Source of the DNA: CATOSP01 sp965197545
Lineage (GTDB): Bacteria > Chloroflexota > Dehalococcoidia > Lucifugimonadales > UBA3495
Reading direction: 5' to 3'
Length of the DNA: 64,000 nucleotides
Assembly (NCBI GenBank): GCA_965197545.1
Contig: CBDANJ010000008.1
Span: 1,736,001-1,800,000, forward strand
Shown here: positions 24,991 through 33,639 of the stretch, in pieces
How positions within the stretch are numbered: position 1 is the stretch's first letter
Layout of the letters: every line of letters begins with the position of its first letter
Position numbers and translations under genes: made by a program
The notes under the pieces: model-generated
What the model was told of the DNA's origin: nothing
Databases searched by the model: none
The model's input: the letters and a program-made list of their open reading frames with translations, nothing else

Positions 24991-26031
24991 ATGAAATTTG
25001 GCTACTTCACTCACATGCCCTGGCCCGAAGGCGTATCCCCCAAGCAGGTGCTGGATGAGGTTACGGAACAGGTCCAGGCGGCGGAGTCTCTGGGCTTCTA
25101 CAGCGCGTGGTTGGCCGAGCACCACTTCACCCGCTACAGCATCGGTTCGTCTTCCCTGATCGTGGCCACGCATATCGCGGCCAAGACCAGCAAGATCAGG
25201 CTTGGCACTGCCGTGCTGGTGTCGCCCTTGCACAACCCCATTCGGCTGGCCGAGGACACGGCGACGCTGGACGTAGTGAGCGGCGGCCGGTTGGACGTGG
25301 GATTTGGCCGAGGCACCTACGGGTACGAGTACGGCGGGTTTGGGGTGGACCCGGAGGAGAGCCAGGAGCGTTTCCGGGAGTCGTTGAACGTCATACAAGG
25401 ACTCTGGACAACGCCGGACTTCAGCTTCCACGGCAAACACTTCGACGTCTCCCACGTCAACTTGGTGCCCACAGTGGTGCAGGAACCGCATCCGCCGGTA
25501 TACATCGCCGCCAGCCGGACCCAGGATACGCTGGACTTCGCGGTGTCCACCGGCCATACCTTGTGCATCGCCGTCGTTCAGGACACCGCCGACTCTCTCA
25601 ACCTATGTCAGCGATTCGTCCAACAGTCGGCGGAGGCCGGATTCAACGTTCCCAAGTCGCGCATCCCCTTCTTCCGATACATCCACGTAGCCGAGACCGA
25701 GGAAGAGGCGCGCCGGAACACGATGGAGCGGCTGAACTGGGTAGTGGACATAATGCAGTGGCGCAACTTCTTCCGGGAAGGCAGTGAAGTCTACGAGAAG
25801 ATGGAAGACTGGCGCAGGACCCGAGACCAGCTTCCCGTTACCTACGAATACCTGGCCGAGAATCGTGCCATCATCGGCACCCCGGACCACTGCGCCGCCA
25901 GAATTCAAGAGCTACGAAACCAGGGGATCGACTACTTCGGGTGCAACTTCGACTTCGGCGGCATGGAACACGCCAAGGTCCTGCGCTCCATGAATCTCTT
26001 CGCCGATGAGGTTATGCCACGGTTCAGTTAG
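24991..26031 (+). CDS. LLM-class flavin-dependent monooxygenase
   Basis: The 346-residue luciferase-like TIM barrel starts MKFGYFTHMPWPEGVSPKQV. The motifs are FYSAWLAEHHFTRY, RLGTAVLVSPLHNPIRLAED, GRLDVGFGRGTYGYEY and HPPVYIAAS, typical of bacterial luciferase-like enzymes using FMNH2. It lies 48 bases after the M19 gene and is followed by a small cupin, so these may work together. Other homologues in the window lie at 10428, 26681 and 55439. Substrate is unknown. Confidence 0.88.
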   Translation: MKFGYFTHMPWPEGVSPKQVLDEVTEQVQAAESLGFYSAWLAEHHFTRYSIGSSSLIVATHIAAKTSKIRLGTAVLVSPLHNPIRLAEDTATLDVVSGGRLDVGFGRGTYGYEYGGFGVDPEESQERFRESLNVIQGLWTTPDFSFHGKHFDVSHVNLVPTVVQEPHPPVYIAASRTQDTLDFAVSTGHTLCIAVVQDTADSLNLCQRFVQQSAEAGFNVPKSRIPFFRYIHVAETEEEARRNTMERLNWVVDIMQWRNFFREGSEVYEKMEDWRRTRDQLPVTYEYLAENRAIIGTPDHCAARIQELRNQGIDYFGCNFDFGGMEHAKVLRSMNLFADEVMPRFS

Positions 26032-26058
26032 CCAACAGCGATATGCAGGAGGCCTAAG

Positions 26059-26391
26059 ATGGCGATTTACCGAGTATTTCCCGATGGCGACGGCGAGAGC
26101 CATATCGAAGAGATGAAGTTGGAAGACCATCCCGAGCTTGGGGCGCTGATCAATGTGACAGAGGCGAGAGTGCAGCACTTCGACGGCTCCCGCCACATGG
26201 ACTTTCATCCGCTGCCGGAGCGAAGGCTGATTATCCATCTGTCCGGTGAGGTTGAGATCGGCGCAAGCGACGGCTCCAAGGTCGTGCTCCGGGCAGGAGA
26301 TATCCGCCTCATGGAGGACGTGACCGGCAGAGGCCACACCCACAACGACCTGAGCCCATCGGGAGCCGTCTACATCCTCCTGAAGGACTGA
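26059..26391 (+). CDS. Small cupin-like protein
   Basis: This 110-residue protein starts MAIYRVFPDGDGESHIEEMK and has a cupin-type barrel: HMDFHPLPERRLIIHLSGEV, then VLRAGDIRLMEDVTGRGHTH. His residues in DFHP and GRGHTH could bind a metal, although the canonical GX5HXH motif is not complete. AGGAGG lies seven bases before ATG 26059. It follows the luciferase-like gene by 28 bases and probably shares its transcript. Exact function is unknown. Confidence 0.7.
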   Translation: MAIYRVFPDGDGESHIEEMKLEDHPELGALINVTEARVQHFDGSRHMDFHPLPERRLIIHLSGEVEIGASDGSKVVLRAGDIRLMEDVTGRGHTHNDLSPSGAVYILLKD

Positions 26392-26408
26392 ATCCGCCTA
26401 ACCCAACC

Positions 26409-26512
26409 CGTCGTCCCAGCGAAGGCTGGGACCCAGAAAGCCCCGGCGCAAGGAACGCTCTCGACGCCAAGCAATCCTGGATTCCGGCTCAAGACCGGAA
26501 TGGCGGCGAGGG
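26409..26512. repeat. Two-arm dispersed hairpin repeat
   Basis: Left arm CGTCGTCCCAGCGAAGGCTG is a hairpin, and the right arm GGATTCCGGCTCAAGACCGG is a second hairpin, about 100 bases overall. It is the fullest copy in the window of the family also seen at 19032, 47620 and 57681. It lies after a stop codon, the usual place for REP-like elements. Confidence 0.7.
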
Positions 26513-26680
26513 GCGCAGTTCGCCTCGTGAGAGAGTGTGGGTAAGGCCCAAGTTCCCTCAGTCCAAATGCGGTGCCGGGCCAAAGCGTGTAGAATTGGCC
26601 CAACCTACACCCGCAAACTCCATCCTGACGGCCCGTCGCGCGGGTCTCGTAATCCGTGCCGCCGGGCTTAGGAGGAAAAC

Positions 26681-27892
26681 ATGAAATTCGGACTCTTCTA
26701 CGAACTACAGTGCCCCAAGCCCTTGGACGCAGACCAGTGGGGTCCCGAAGACGAACAGAAGGTCTTCATGGAAGCCCTGGAGCAGATCGAGTTTGCCGAT
26801 AAGCTGGGCTTCGACTACGTCTTCGAAGTCGAGCACGATTTCCTCGAGGAGTACGCTCATTCATCCGCCCCGGAAGTCGTCCTGGCCGCCGCGAGCCAGC
26901 GGACCAAGAACATCCGCCTGGGCCACGGCATCATCCACGCCCCACCCAGCTTCAACCATCCGATCCGAGTAGCAGAGCGGATATCCACGTTGGATATCGT
27001 ATCCGGGGGACGGGTCGAGTTCGGTACCGGCGAGGGCGGCGAGATTGAGAACACTGGGTACGGCATAGACGTCACTCAGAAAAAGGCCATGTGGGAAGAA
27101 GCGACAAGGGAAGCCGTCAAGATGATGGTCCAGACCCCTTACGAGGGTTACGACGGCCAATACGTAAAAGTGCCCGTGCGCAACGTAGTCCCCAAGCCCC
27201 TCCAGAAGCCCCATCCCCCGTTATGGACTGCCGCCTCCCGCCGCGAGACCATATTTGTTGCGGCCCGAATGGGCATCGGCGCGTTGGGGTTCGGTTTCGA
27301 GACCCCCGAGGAGGCCGCTGAACGTATCGACCGCTACTGGGAGTTGGTGCGGGAAGAGTGCAGCCCCCTGGGTTACGCCATCAACCCGGCGGTCACCGCC
27401 CTGGGATCGCTAATGTGCTGCCCCACCAACGAGGAAGCTGTGGAAAAGGGCCTGCGCGGGGCCCAAATGTTTGGCTTCCTGCTCGGGCGGGGCCAGCGCA
27501 ACTACGGCCACGACCATTTCCACCGCCAGTTCGACTCCCTGACCGTTGAGGGCAGGCAGCAGGTCTACGCCCAGCGCCAGGGGTTCAACGTCGTGGACGA
27601 GGAACCGGAGGATGAGAGCGCCCGCGCGCTTTACCGGGCCAGCCGCCGGGGAGGATTCATTGGCAACCCGGAGTTCATCCGCGAAACGATCCGGCAGTAC
27701 GAAGAGGCCCACATAGACTTGATCTTGTTCATCGCCCAGAGCGGCGACCGCAAACACGAAGATATCATGCCCTCGCTGGAACTATTCGCCAAAGAGGTCA
27801 TGCCCGAATTCCAGGACCGGCACAAGCATCACCAGAAATGGCGGGAACAGCAGCTAGACGGCGTCCCCTTCGAGGTCAACTCCAGCATCTAG
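26681..27892 (+). CDS. LLM-class flavin-dependent monooxygenase, long form
   Basis: The 403-residue luciferase-like protein starts MKFGLFYELQCPKPLDADQW. It shows FDYVFEVEHDFLEEY, IRLGHGIIHAPPSFNHPIRV, GRVEFGTGEGGEIENTGYGI and KPHPPLWTAASRRETIF. The extra length over the 24991 paralogue comes from C-terminal helices after residue 300. AGGAGG directly precedes the ATG. A 111-residue protein of unknown function follows by 25 bases, probably in the same transcript. Flavin-dependent oxygenation of an unknown substrate is the best inference. Confidence 0.87.
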   Translation: MKFGLFYELQCPKPLDADQWGPEDEQKVFMEALEQIEFADKLGFDYVFEVEHDFLEEYAHSSAPEVVLAAASQRTKNIRLGHGIIHAPPSFNHPIRVAERISTLDIVSGGRVEFGTGEGGEIENTGYGIDVTQKKAMWEEATREAVKMMVQTPYEGYDGQYVKVPVRNVVPKPLQKPHPPLWTAASRRETIFVAARMGIGALGFGFETPEEAAERIDRYWELVREECSPLGYAINPAVTALGSLMCCPTNEEAVEKGLRGAQMFGFLLGRGQRNYGHDHFHRQFDSLTVEGRQQVYAQRQGFNVVDEEPEDESARALYRASRRGGFIGNPEFIRETIRQYEEAHIDLILFIAQSGDRKHEDIMPSLELFAKEVMPEFQDRHKHHQKWREQQLDGVPFEVNSSI

Positions 27893-27917
27893 CACTCACC
27901 ATCGTTAGGAGGGACTC

Positions 27918-28253
27918 ATGGCGAAGGTTGACGACATACGTGACGACGGAGTGCGCGGCCTGGTCGCCGAGGCGCGGACTGCCTACCGGGAAGGAAATTC
28001 CACCACGTCGGTCCACAAGAGCGTGGAAGCGCTGCTCATGCTGATGCAAAAGCAGCCGGACCTGATCCAACTAGAGCGCGCCCCCGGCACACCAGTCCGC
28101 AAGGGCTACGTCTGGCCGACCCTGGGCGTCAAAGTCGAGACCGCCGAAAACCAACCGCCCCGCGCCGTCTACGACAGAGACCAATTCAGCACCGCCGAAG
28201 CCATCACCTTCTACGAGTTCGCAGTAGACAGCGCCGTAGCCGCGGAGTCGTAG
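27918..28253 (+). CDS. Hypothetical protein downstream of a luciferase-like gene
   Basis: This 111-residue protein starts at ATG 27918 with AGGAGGG upstream. The N-terminal half is helical (LVAEARTAYREGNSTTSVHK, then SVEALLMLMQKQPDLIQ). The second half is strand-rich (KGYVWPTLGVKVETAENQPP). No family is recognised. Its position 25 bases after the luciferase-like monooxygenase suggests a linked accessory function. Confidence 0.65.
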   Translation: MAKVDDIRDDGVRGLVAEARTAYREGNSTTSVHKSVEALLMLMQKQPDLIQLERAPGTPVRKGYVWPTLGVKVETAENQPPRAVYDRDQFSTAEAITFYEFAVDSAVAAES

Positions 28254-28533
28254 ACACACAACCCGGCTCTCCACCAGGCCCAAAGCCTCGCTATTCGGTA
28301 GGGAGGGACCCGTGATCGGCGTCCCTCCAATCCCCGACAGGATGCATTGCCTCCTGAAAGTTCTGAGCGGGGCCAGGAGCCTCCCGTGTTCTGGGAACCG
28401 CGGCCTATCGTCTGAATCCAAGACTACAAAACCGTCCCTCGCCCCGGTCTTCCGTCGCCATCACGTCGCCGTCGGTCCCCTTCTTTGCGATCGTAGTCCT
28501 GATAGCGTAACTGTTCAGACTTGACGTGTCCTT

Positions 28534-28650
28534 CTTAGAGACTATCTCAAATCTCCACCAACCTACCGGCAGGGAGAGAAATCCCCCTCAATCCCCCTTT
28601 TGCGAAAGGGGGAGGCATCGCCTTGACTCGGTTTTGAGATAGTTTCTAAG
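28534..28650. mobile_element. 117-bp MITE-like element, copy A
   Basis: Ends are 18-base inverted repeats: CTTAGAGACTATCTCAAA (28534-28551) and its complement with one mismatch at 28633-28650. The centre carries the CCCCCTTTTGCGAAAGGGGG palindrome. The same ends and centre recur at 45504-45611, and the centre alone at 10392. No coding capacity. These features fit a non-autonomous miniature element or an extended palindromic repeat; the mobilising transposase is not known. The rest of the gap, 28254-28533, holds nothing recognisable. Confidence 0.65.
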
Positions 28651-28691
28651 TTGATAAAGGTGGGAACCTTTTAGGGGTGCGGAACGTCTAT

Positions 28692-29928
28692 CTAAACCAA
28701 AGCCAAGGTGAAACGTGCAGGAGCGTCCGGTAGAATCGGGGGAGTCGCAGGTGCGACGCGGGAAGCAGGAGTGGGATGGTGCTGGGCATGGGAGAGATCG
28801 ACCGGTTCCTGGAACAGTGGGAAATGGACGCGCCGGGTGTGCACCAGCGGCTGATTCTGGCGCCGACACCCCGGGAGCGGGAGCGATGGCACGCCATCTG
28901 GCTCCTGTCCCAGGGCTGGAGTGCCGCGGACACTGCCGTGGCCCTGCGTAGGGATTCTCATACCATAGGGAAGTGGCTTGCCGCCTTCGGCCAGGGCGGC
29001 CCGGCGGCTTTGATTTTCGAGCAGTCCGGAGGGTCCCCCCGCCCTTGGCCAGGCGCAGCGGGAGGAGTTGAAGGCGGCGGTGCAGGAACCTCCTGGCGCA
29101 TCGGGCATTGGCTTGGCCAACTGGAACTGGAGGGCGGTGTGTCAGTTTGTCCTGGAGTGCTTCGGCGTCAGCTTGAGCCGCAGCAGTTGCCTGAACTACC
29201 TGCACCGCTTGGGATTCGCCTTCAAGCGGCCCAAGAAACGCCTGCTCAAGGCTGATGTGGAAAGGCGGGAGGCCTTTGTGGCAGAGTACGCTTCCTTGGT
29301 GGAGGAGGCGCAGGAGAACGGGGAGAAGATATTCTTCGCCGACGAGGCCCACTTCCGGGCGGACGCCGAGTTGCGGGGCAAGTGGGTGCTGAGGGGAGAG
29401 CCGGCCTTGGTAGACTCGACCAGCCCGAGGTACGGCGAGAAGGCTAGCTACTATTCGGCGGTGTGCTTGGAGACGGGGAAGGTGGAGTGGATGGAGTTGG
29501 AGGGAAACAGCAACAGCGAAACGTCGGCAGCCTTCCTGGAGCAATTGCGGGAGAAGCACGGAGGTCGGCTGAACGTGATCTGGGACAACGCGCCAGCGCA
29601 TCGCGGCGAGGCGGTGAGGGAACTCCTGAAAAGGCCCGGACTGAACCTGCGGCTGGTGAATCTGCCGGGGTACAGTCCGGACTTCAATGCCGATGAGGCC
29701 ATCTGGGGCTGGGCGAGAGAGGAGGCGACCGGCAACCTGTGCCTGGGAAGCAAGGGGCTGGTGCAGGAGAGAGTCGGCAGCTTCCTCGCCGGGCTGGTCA
29801 GCCGGAAGGACGAGGTGAAACGCCGTTGCCGAACCGTCCTGCAATCACGGACCGCAGGATTACTGCGCTCCACCCAGCCTGATTCCCAACATCCAGCAAA
29901 TGCACATCCCACCTTGGCTTTAGTTTAG
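28692..29928 (+). mobile_element. IS630-family insertion sequence
   Basis: The element is bounded by 19-base inverted repeats: CTAAACCAAAGCCAAGGTG at 28692-28710 and the reverse complement of CTAAACTAAAGCCAAGGTG at 29910-29928 (18 of 19 match). It is about 1.24 kb and contains one frameshifted DDE transposase gene, whose stop codon lies inside the right repeat. The family should duplicate a TA target, but flanking TA pairs are not unambiguous here. A 153-bp derivative with the same ends lies at 33956-34108. Confidence 0.85.
28776..29928 (+). pseudogene. IS630 transposase, split into two frames
   Basis: The N-terminal part (28776 onward) is a helix-turn-helix domain with RERERWHAIWLLSQGWSAAD and RRDSHTIGKWLAAFGQGG. 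In the C-run at 29035-29040 the homology jumps to another frame and continues as ALGQAQREELKAAVQEPPGA to 29928. The second frame carries an intact DDE set: FFADEAHF, IWDNAPAHRG and GYSPDFNADEAIW. The two parts together would give about 380 residues, the normal size. Either the CCCCCC run supports programmed frameshifting, or the copy is inactive. The first frame, if read straight on, ends at 29255 with unrelated sequence. Confidence 0.8.
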
Positions 29929-29970
29929 GCAAAAGCCCACCTGGAATCGACAACCTTAGAGGAGGCAGCT

Positions 29971-31359
29971 TTGGAGCATAGACCCGTATTCGCCATGCTT
30001 GGGACTATTGTTGGCGTCGTGGTCGCCCTGCTGGTTCTTACTACGGTGGGCTGCGGAGCCTCCAGCCCTCCGCCTATCGCGGAACGGGACGCAGCCACAG
30101 CGCCCCCGCCAACAGTCGATTCCACGGGCCCCGTCCCGCCGAAAGAGCCGCGTTCGACCAAAGAACGACTCACGCCCGCCGCCGGTTCAGATATCTCCGG
30201 CCTGGTAGACGGGAACAACGTATTCGCCCTCGATCTGTACCGCACCCTGTCTAAGGATGACGGCAACCTGTTCTATTCGCCCTACAGCATCTCGCTGGCC
30301 CTGGCTATGGCGTATGCGGGTGCGCGAGGTGAAACGGCCACACAATTCGCGGAAACTCTTCATTACCGGCTCCCACAAGAAGAGTTGCACAACTCGTTCA
30401 ATGCCCTTGACCTCGACCTCGGGGCCCGGGGCAAGGTTGAGCAGGGTAAAGACCAAACAGGGTTTCAGTTGAACATCGCCAACGCCGTATGGGGCCAAAA
30501 GGGATACAGGTTCCTTGGCGAGTTCCTTGACCTATTGGAACAGCACTACGGAGGCGGTTTGAGGGTAGTGAACTTCAGGGATGATCCCGGAGAGTCTAGG
30601 GAAAAGATCAACTCCTGGGTCGTCGAACAGACCGAGGGGAAGATCAGGAATTTGCTACCGCAAGACGCCATCGACTCCCTGACGCGATTGGTGTTGACTA
30701 ACGCCATTCATTTTGATGCGGACTGGGCGAAGCCCTTCGAGCCGAGGATGACGCTGAACCGTCAGTTCCACCGGCTGGATGGGAACGCAGTCCTCGTGCC
30801 GATGATGCCGATCACCTCTTCGTTCGGTTATACCAAGGGAGACGGATATCAGGCCGTGGAGATGGATTACGCCGGAGTGGACATCTCTATGGTCATCCTG
30901 CTCCCAGATGAAGGGAGATTCAGGGAATTCGAGGACTCCCTCAATTCCGCCGTGCTGGACCGGACCGTGGGGAACTTTCAGGTCCAGCGCGTGAAGCTCA
31001 CCTTGCCGAAATTCGAATTTGATTCCCAGTTCGCTCTGGCCCCCATTATCAGCGGAATGGGAATGCCCAACGCGTTTAGCGACGGGAAAGCCGACTTGTC
31101 AGGTATCGACGGAAGGTCATGCGCCGCCGGTGACCGTCCCTGTCTGGTCATCTCTCACGTAGTTCATAAAGCGTTCGTGGCGGTGGACGAAGCGGGCACG
31201 GAAGCCTCCGCCGCCACCGGCGTAGTTGTCACGGCGGTGTCAGAACCGCCGGACCCGATTACGGTAACCGTAGATAGACCCTTCGTCTTCTTTATCCGCG
31301 ACAAGAAAACAGAGACGGTCCTATTCATTGGCCGCGTCGAAAACCCGAAAGCCCCCTAG
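29971..31359 (+). CDS. Serpin, predicted lipoprotein
   Basis: The 462-residue product begins with a lipoprotein signal peptide ending in LTTVGCGAS, so it should be exported and lipid-anchored. A proline/threonine-rich linker to about residue 70 precedes a complete serpin domain: NLFYSPYSISLALAMAYAGA, LVLTNAIHFDADWAKPF, MDYAGVDISMVILLPD, and the C-terminal RPFVFFIRDKKTETVLFIGR. The hinge DEAGTEASAATGVVV keeps small residues, as in inhibitory serpins. The P1 residue of the loop cannot be assigned safely; the loop is TAVSEPPDP. GGAGG lies before TTG 29971; ATG 29995 is an alternative start. It lies 43 bases beyond the IS630 element. Confidence 0.9.
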   Translation: MEHRPVFAMLGTIVGVVVALLVLTTVGCGASSPPPIAERDAATAPPPTVDSTGPVPPKEPRSTKERLTPAAGSDISGLVDGNNVFALDLYRTLSKDDGNLFYSPYSISLALAMAYAGARGETATQFAETLHYRLPQEELHNSFNALDLDLGARGKVEQGKDQTGFQLNIANAVWGQKGYRFLGEFLDLLEQHYGGGLRVVNFRDDPGESREKINSWVVEQTEGKIRNLLPQDAIDSLTRLVLTNAIHFDADWAKPFEPRMTLNRQFHRLDGNAVLVPMMPITSSFGYTKGDGYQAVEMDYAGVDISMVILLPDEGRFREFEDSLNSAVLDRTVGNFQVQRVKLTLPKFEFDSQFALAPIISGMGMPNAFSDGKADLSGIDGRSCAAGDRPCLVISHVVHKAFVAVDEAGTEASAATGVVVTAVSEPPDPITVTVDRPFVFFIRDKKTETVLFIGRVENPKAP

Positions 31360-31404
31360 TCGGCCCCCGGACCGTACCCGCTACATCGCCGGTACCTACG
31401 GCGA

Positions 31405-31965
31405 TTACCCTACCGGCAACACCGGCTCGGTCCGTTCGTCCGGCAGCTCCACCTCGAAGGCGTTCAGGAAGAAGGCGGTCTGGGCGTAATTGCCCATTAG
31501 AGCCGTTATCTCGACCAGGTGTTGCACGCCGAACTGCTCCTTCGCCACCTGGAAAGTCGAAGACGTTACGCGGTGGTTCGTGTAAAACTCGGTGCAATAT
31601 TTTACTATCGCGGCTTCGTCCGCTGGCATCGCGGGCAGGGGCTGCCTGTCGCGCAGGGCGTCTACCACGGCGTCGCTTACGCCCTCGCGGCGGGCCGCCG
31701 GAGCATGGGCATTCCAGATGTATGGGCAATCCATGGCGCGGGCCGTGGCCAGGATCGCCAACTCCTGTATCCGCTTCGGGAAAGTGCTTTCGAAGCGCAG
31801 ATAGGCCGTCAGGTGGCTTCGCCGCCGGGACATCTCCGGGCTGTTGATGGTGATGGAGCCGGGTCCCCCGGTGATCGTGCCGCCGGTGTCTCCGGTCAAT
31901 TCGTCGAAAGCGTCGCGGAACTCTTCGGGTACCATGTCTCGGGTGGTTACCGGTGTTCGTGCCAT
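31405..31965 (-). CDS. Carboxymuconolactone decarboxylase family protein
   Basis: The 186-residue protein is a homologue of the protein at 9809. It has LAILATARAMDCPYIWNAHA, with Cys and His in the active-site helix, and ALMGNYAQTAFFLNAFEVEL near the end. AGAGGTG lies before ATG 31965. It is the last gene of a minus-strand run behind a quinone oxidoreductase and an ABM-type monooxygenase, suggesting a shared oxidative pathway. Whether it acts as decarboxylase, hydroperoxide reductase or hydratase is not clear. Confidence 0.86.
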   Translation of the reverse strand: MARTPVTTRDMVPEEFRDAFDELTGDTGGTITGGPGSITINSPEMSRRRSHLTAYLRFESTFPKRIQELAILATARAMDCPYIWNAHAPAARREGVSDAVVDALRDRQPLPAMPADEAAIVKYCTEFYTNHRVTSSTFQVAKEQFGVQHLVEITALMGNYAQTAFFLNAFEVELPDERTEPVLPVG

Positions 31966-31998
31966 GATTCACCTCTCTTACCGAATGATAGGTTTTCG

Positions 31999-32982
31999 CT
32001 AGTCGGCGGGGGCGATGTCCAGCGTCACGTTGCCGATTGCGCCAGCCTCAACGGCCTGATGGGCCTCCACGGCAGATTCCAGGGGGAAGCGCGGCCCCAG
32101 CAGGTGGGTCAGCTTGGCCTGTTCCAAAAGGGTTGTGATCTGGTCCGAGGCGTCCCGCTTGGCCTGTTCGGGCATGTCGTACACGAGCACCGACCTGACG
32201 GTGACGTTGCTTGACCTGATCTGAAGGGGCACCGGAGGCGCGGCCACGGTCCCCTGGGCATAGATGGCGATGACTCCGTTGGAGCGGATTACCTCCCGGC
32301 TCACGGGGAAATTCCCCGCGAAGTCGACCTCAACAATGTGGTCCACCCCCTGTTCGCCGGTAAGCTCCATTATCCGTTGGGCGGTGTCTTCGGCGCGGTA
32401 GTTGACGGTATGGGCCGCGCCCGCGTCCAGGGCGATCCCCGCCTTGTGGTCAGAACTCACGGTGGAGATAACTGCCGCCCCGTCCAGGGCCGCCAACTGC
32501 ACGGCATAGTTGCCCACCGCGCCCGCGCCGCCGGTCACCAGCACCGTCTTGCCGCTTACCGGGCCGTCGGCAAAGACGCAGCGGTGGGCGGTCATGGCGG
32601 GCACTCCCAGGCAGGCGCCCTGCTGGAAGCTGATGCCCTGAGGCATGGCAATAGCGTGATTCGAAGGGATGGAGCAGTACTCTGCCGCAGTGCCGAAGGG
32701 ACGCCCGTATTGGGCTTCGTAAAGCCAGACTCGCTCCCCGATACGCGATCCTGGCACGCCATCACCGACCGCTTCGATCACTCCCGAGCCATCCTGGTGC
32801 GGGATGACCTTGGGGAATTCCATCCCCCGGGTCTGACCCGCCCTCCGCTTCCAGTCTGAGGGGTTAATGCCTGAGGAGATGACCTTGACCAGCACCTCTC
32901 CCGGCGCAGGACTGGGTATGGGCTCCTCGCCAATTTGCATGACGTCGGCGGGGCCGTTACGTTCGTACCAAACAGCTTTCAT
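31999..32982 (-). CDS. Zinc-independent NADPH:quinone oxidoreductase (MDR family)
   Basis: The 327-residue medium-chain dehydrogenase/reductase starts MKAVWYERNGPADVMQIGEE. It has the GroES-like segment SSGINPSDWKRRAGQTRG and the cofactor motif TVLVTGGAGAVGNYAVQLAA. The cysteine and histidine ligands of catalytic zinc are not seen, which fits quinone oxidoreductases/enoyl reductases. It is read 4 bases after the ABM-type gene, so the two are co-translated. Likely role: NADPH-dependent reduction of quinones or enones. Confidence 0.9.
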   Translation of the reverse strand: MKAVWYERNGPADVMQIGEEPIPSPAPGEVLVKVISSGINPSDWKRRAGQTRGMEFPKVIPHQDGSGVIEAVGDGVPGSRIGERVWLYEAQYGRPFGTAAEYCSIPSNHAIAMPQGISFQQGACLGVPAMTAHRCVFADGPVSGKTVLVTGGAGAVGNYAVQLAALDGAAVISTVSSDHKAGIALDAGAAHTVNYRAEDTAQRIMELTGEQGVDHIVEVDFAGNFPVSREVIRSNGVIAIYAQGTVAAPPVPLQIRSSNVTVRSVLVYDMPEQAKRDASDQITTLLEQAKLTHLLGPRFPLESAVEAHQAVEAGAIGNVTLDIAPAD

Positions 32983-32986
32983 TGGA

Positions 32987-33304
32987 CTACTTCCATTCGC
33001 CGTCCGGCGGCCAGATGTTCGTGCTGCCTCTGCCAGCGCCCTGGATTCCCTGGACGCGCATGTCCTGGGTCGCGTCGCGCCACTTGATGAAATGCGGGGC
33101 CTGAGTATGGGACTGGAAGGCTTCCTCGTCCTGATAAACTTCGTAAAGCCAGATACGGTTGGGGTCTCCGGCGTCCTGGATAACGTCGAACCGCAGGCAG
33201 CCTGGTTCGTCGTTCACTGAACCTTTGGCGTCGTCGATAATTTCCTTGATGAACTCGTCCACGCATCCTTCTTTCACCTGGATGGGCGCGATAATGACGT
33301 ACAT
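32987..33304 (-). CDS. ABM-family (YgiN-like) monooxygenase
   Basis: The 105-residue product starts MYVIIAPIQVKEGCVDEFIK, followed by EPGCLRFDVIQDAGDPNRIW and LYEVYQDEEAFQSHTQAPHF, the usual ferredoxin-like ABM/quinol-monooxygenase pattern with the conserved His of the active-site face. ATG 33304 is chosen because GGAGG lies upstream and the family begins here; the longer upstream frame adds unrelated sequence. The next gene, four bases away, encodes the quinone oxidoreductase, so they may act on a shared quinone. Confidence 0.88.
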   Translation of the reverse strand: MYVIIAPIQVKEGCVDEFIKEIIDDAKGSVNDEPGCLRFDVIQDAGDPNRIWLYEVYQDEEAFQSHTQAPHFIKWRDATQDMRVQGIQGAGRGSTNIWPPDGEWK

Positions 33305-33381
33305 GTTCCCTCCATGTCCGGGTGGTCTTGGGACGTGGCGAGTGTAGCAATGGGGGGAACGGCAGTCAAATTGGGGGCGGG

Positions 33382-33639
33382 TTATCCGCGATACGCGGAA
33401 CCACGGGGCAACACCCGGAGAATCGATATTGACCGGTCTTGGGGGTTTACCGTAAACAAGACCCGCATCCGCCCGACACGCAGGCGCCATTCGCGGTCTC
33501 TTGACTTTAATGGAAGCACGTTACCGTATCCTGTTTCCGCATACTGCTGGACTGCCCTTGAGATTCGCATCGATGAATGACGGTCTAATCGTCCTAAGTC
33601 CCGGAGTGCGGGGCCAGACCATTCGACACGGCGGCTCAT
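33382..33639 (-). CDS. RelE/ParE-superfamily toxin
   Basis: The 85-residue protein starts MSRRVEWSGPALRDLGRLDR and contains LPLKSRDREWRLRVGRMRVL then FTVNPQDRSISILRVLPRGS, the strand-rich core of RelE-type mRNA interferases with the basic cleft. The start overlaps the antitoxin stop by four bases (ATGA). This is a second type II module, separate from higBA at 6899. Confidence 0.85.
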   Translation of the reverse strand: MSRRVEWSGPALRDLGRLDRHSSMRISRAVQQYAETGYGNVLPLKSRDREWRLRVGRMRVLFTVNPQDRSISILRVLPRGSAYRG

